A program made the position numbers and the translations under genes. This document shows positions 62,690-64,000 of a stretch of DNA of 64,000 nt, in pieces. This DNA is from Rhodoferax sp. (GTDB lineage: Bacteria; Pseudomonadota; Gammaproteobacteria; Burkholderiales; Burkholderiaceae_C), in assembly GCF_028689295.1 (NCBI RefSeq), contig NZ_JAQTWL010000005.1, positions 1-64,000 of the forward strand. Reading direction: 5' to 3'. The notes below the pieces were generated by a model. The model was not told where the DNA came from. It made no database searches and saw nothing but the letters and a program-made list of their open reading frames with translations. Position 1 is the stretch's first letter, and each line of letters starts with the position of its first letter.

Positions 62690-63121
62690 CTAGTCGATGG
62701 TGAGGCGTTGCGCCCCGCTCATGGCCTGCTTCTTGGGCAACGTGAGGGTCAGCACACCGTTGTCGTACTTGGCCTTGGCTTGGGCCTGGTCGATGTCCGA
62801 GGCCAACTGGAAGCTGCGCGACACGGCACCGTAATAGCGCTCGCTGCGCAATACTTTTTCGTCGGCGTTGGTGCTGTCCTGCTGCTTGATCTCGGCGCGC
62901 AAGGTCACCACATTGCCATCCACCGCCACCTGGATATCTTCCTTGGGTACGCCCGGAATTTCAGCCTGCACGGTGTAGGCATCGCCGTTTTCCTTCACGT
63001 CCACCTTGATTTGCGACGGGTTCGGCAAGCTGTCGCCGTGCAGGGGTTTGATGTAAAAGCCGGGGGCCACATCGCGGAAAAATTCGTCAAACAGACCACC
63101 GCGCGTCATCAGTGCATTCAT
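62690..63121 (-). CDS. Small heat-shock protein Hsp20
   Basis: A 143-residue chaperone with an alpha-crystallin domain (about 42-130; EIPGVPKEDIQVAVDGNVVT, then YDNGVLTLTLPKK). The usual C-terminal I-x-I anchor is not clear (the tail is GAQRLTID). GGAGG lies before ATG 63121. It is on the same strand as the FKBP gene downstream, suggesting a protein-quality cluster. Confidence 0.92.
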   Translation of the reverse strand: MNALMTRGGLFDEFFRDVAPGFYIKPLHGDSLPNPSQIKVDVKENGDAYTVQAEIPGVPKEDIQVAVDGNVVTLRAEIKQQDSTNADEKVLRSERYYGAVSRSFQLASDIDQAQAKAKYDNGVLTLTLPKKQAMSGAQRLTID

Positions 63122-63256
63122 GAGATCCTCCTATTTCAACAGTGAGTCGGGTGAGCGGCCCGCAGTCCCCATGACTGCGAACCTTCACCGTTGAAAATGG
63201 GGCTGGCATGGCCCTTTTTCAAGGGTTGCCTAGGCACTCTGTCAATACCGTTGGAC

Positions 63257-63700
63257 TTATTTGCCGTTGATGCCCAGCAACTCGACTTCGAACAGCAGCG
63301 TGGCGTTGGGTGGAATGGCACTGCCTGCGCCGCGCGAGCCATAGGCGATGGCAGAGGGGCACGTCAGCTTGGCCTTGCCGCCGACTTTCATAAGCTGCAC
63401 GCCTTCGGTCCAGCAGGGGATGACATTGCGCAGCGGGAACTCGATGGCCTGGTTGCGTTTATACGAGCTGTCAAACTCACGGCCATCGGGGAAGGTGCCA
63501 CGGTAGTTGACCTTGACCGTGTCGCTGGCCTTGGGGCTGTCGCCCGTGCCGGCTTTCATGGACAGGTACACCAGTCCGCTGGCGGTGACCACGGCACCGG
63601 ACTCTTTGGCAGCAGCCTCCAGGGCGGCATCTGCCGCATGAGAGGCGGTGGCACCCGACAGGGCAGCGGCCAGCAGGAAGTTCAAATGCATTTTTTTCAT
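63257..63700 (-). CDS. FKBP-type peptidyl-prolyl isomerase, periplasmic
   Basis: A 147-residue isomerase with signal peptide (cut after ASHAAD). The FKBP domain (about 52-145) has VKVNYRGTFPDGREFDSSY and YGSRGAGSAIPPNATLLFEVELL, which include the active-site residues. It has no dimerisation domain, so it is the small FkpB/Mip-lite type. It lies 135 bases upstream of the Hsp20 gene on the same strand. Confidence 0.93.
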   Translation of the reverse strand: MKKMHLNFLLAAALSGATASHAADAALEAAAKESGAVVTASGLVYLSMKAGTGDSPKASDTVKVNYRGTFPDGREFDSSYKRNQAIEFPLRNVIPCWTEGVQLMKVGGKAKLTCPSAIAYGSRGAGSAIPPNATLLFEVELLGINGK

Positions 63701-63880
63701 GGATTCAGGGATAAGTAAAGTAAATCAAGGAAAGGTGACAAGACCTGGGCGATCATTATGACAAAGGGTTTTGTTGACAAATGACGTGTTCTGGTGTCAA
63801 TTGCCAATGTCAAAATGGCAGGGCTTGCGATTTATATCTGATGTTTCGTCGTTGTATCAATGTTAAGGGGGGGATTCGCA

Positions 63881-64000
63881 GTGAAAAGTATGGTGCCACA
63901 GGGGGGTGAAAACTCAGGGGGTGCGATGCGCAGGAGTTTTGGCGCGCTGCATCTTGTTGCCATCACCAGCTTGATCGCCTTTGTGGCGGTCGCATTCCTG
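63881..64000 (+). CDS. Partial membrane-anchored protein, cut by window end
   Basis: An open frame running off the right edge, with GTG 63881 preceded by AAGGGGGG, and further in-frame starts at ATG 63890 and ATG 63926. The first visible residues after the last start (RRSFGALHLVAITSLIAFVA) form a membrane helix or signal anchor. Too short to name. A TTGACA (63774-63779) upstream may be a -35, but no good -10 follows. The stretch 63701-63880 otherwise holds nothing that I can support. Confidence 0.5.
   Translation, partial: MKSMVPQGGENSGGAMRRSFGALHLVAITSLIAFVAVAFL

Noticed and set aside
63830..63850. A sigma-54-like TGGCAGGGCTTGC
   Set aside because: The GG to GC distance is two bases too short for a -24/-12 promoter.

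Overview
This window looks like chromosomal DNA from a GC-rich betaproteobacterium. The clues are the single-stranded gene packing, a Burkholderiales-type tad locus, cus copper genes, and ynjBCD and ubiUVT operons. A Comamonadaceae member of the Rhodoferax/Polaromonas kind is my best guess, but no rRNA or marker search was possible. No tRNA, rRNA, CRISPR array, prophage or insertion sequence was recognised. Coding density is high and no clear frameshifts were seen.

Layout, left to right. (1) 2-2905: end of the ATP synthase operon (atpG, atpD, atpC) with a rho-independent terminator. (2) 2992-7488: a Lap-type type I secretion operon (ABC exporter, membrane fusion protein, LuxR-type regulator with a degenerate receiver, small unknown protein); no TolC-like pore and no giant adhesin are next to it. 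(3) 7615-11025: a YnjBCD-type ABC transporter. (4) 11046-13854: a TVP38-flavoprotein disulfide reductase fusion, divergent from a glycine-zipper lipoprotein. (5) 13931-18885: a group of small exported proteins, including a Gln/Asp/Leu tandem-repeat protein and a DUF2202 ferritin-like lipoprotein, around an OmpR/EnvZ-type two-component pair. (6) 19003-19956: a GcvA-like LysR regulator. (7) 19961-33338: a complete tad (Flp pilus) locus of 15 genes on the minus strand, with two flp pilins, one too short for usual ORF cut-offs. (8) 33523-34095: a hypoxanthine-DNA glycosylase-like gene. (9) 34100-43694: a copper/silver efflux island cusF-dsbB-dsbA-cusC-cusB-cusA, divergent from cusRS across a good CusR-type operator. 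(10) 43697-44200: a short repeat-rich gap. (11) 44210-50867: an ABC1 kinase, a FrnE-like DsbA-family protein, a Maf pyrophosphatase, small unknown genes, and a PAS-GGDEF diguanylate cyclase. (12) 50992-55627: ubiU-ubiV-ubiT-ubiX-ubiD, the oxygen-independent ubiquinone module, with an FNR/ANR-like box upstream. (13) 55781-64000: an MFS transporter, a NitT/TauT-type ABC transporter, a cobalamin adenosyltransferase, a GlcD/LDHD-like flavoprotein, TerC, Hsp20, an FKBP isomerase, and the start of a truncated gene at the right edge.

How it fits together. The gene content suggests a facultatively anaerobic environmental bacterium that makes ubiquinone with and without oxygen, attaches to surfaces (Flp pili, Lap-type secretion, c-di-GMP synthesis) and withstands copper with a pump operon that carries its own disulfide-forming pair. 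The least understood parts are the repeat-protein/two-component cluster at 13.4-18.9 kb, a possible shared ECF-type promoter before ynjBCD and the TVP38-reductase gene, and matching sequence elements in the two intergenic regions at 13.3 kb and 33.4 kb.
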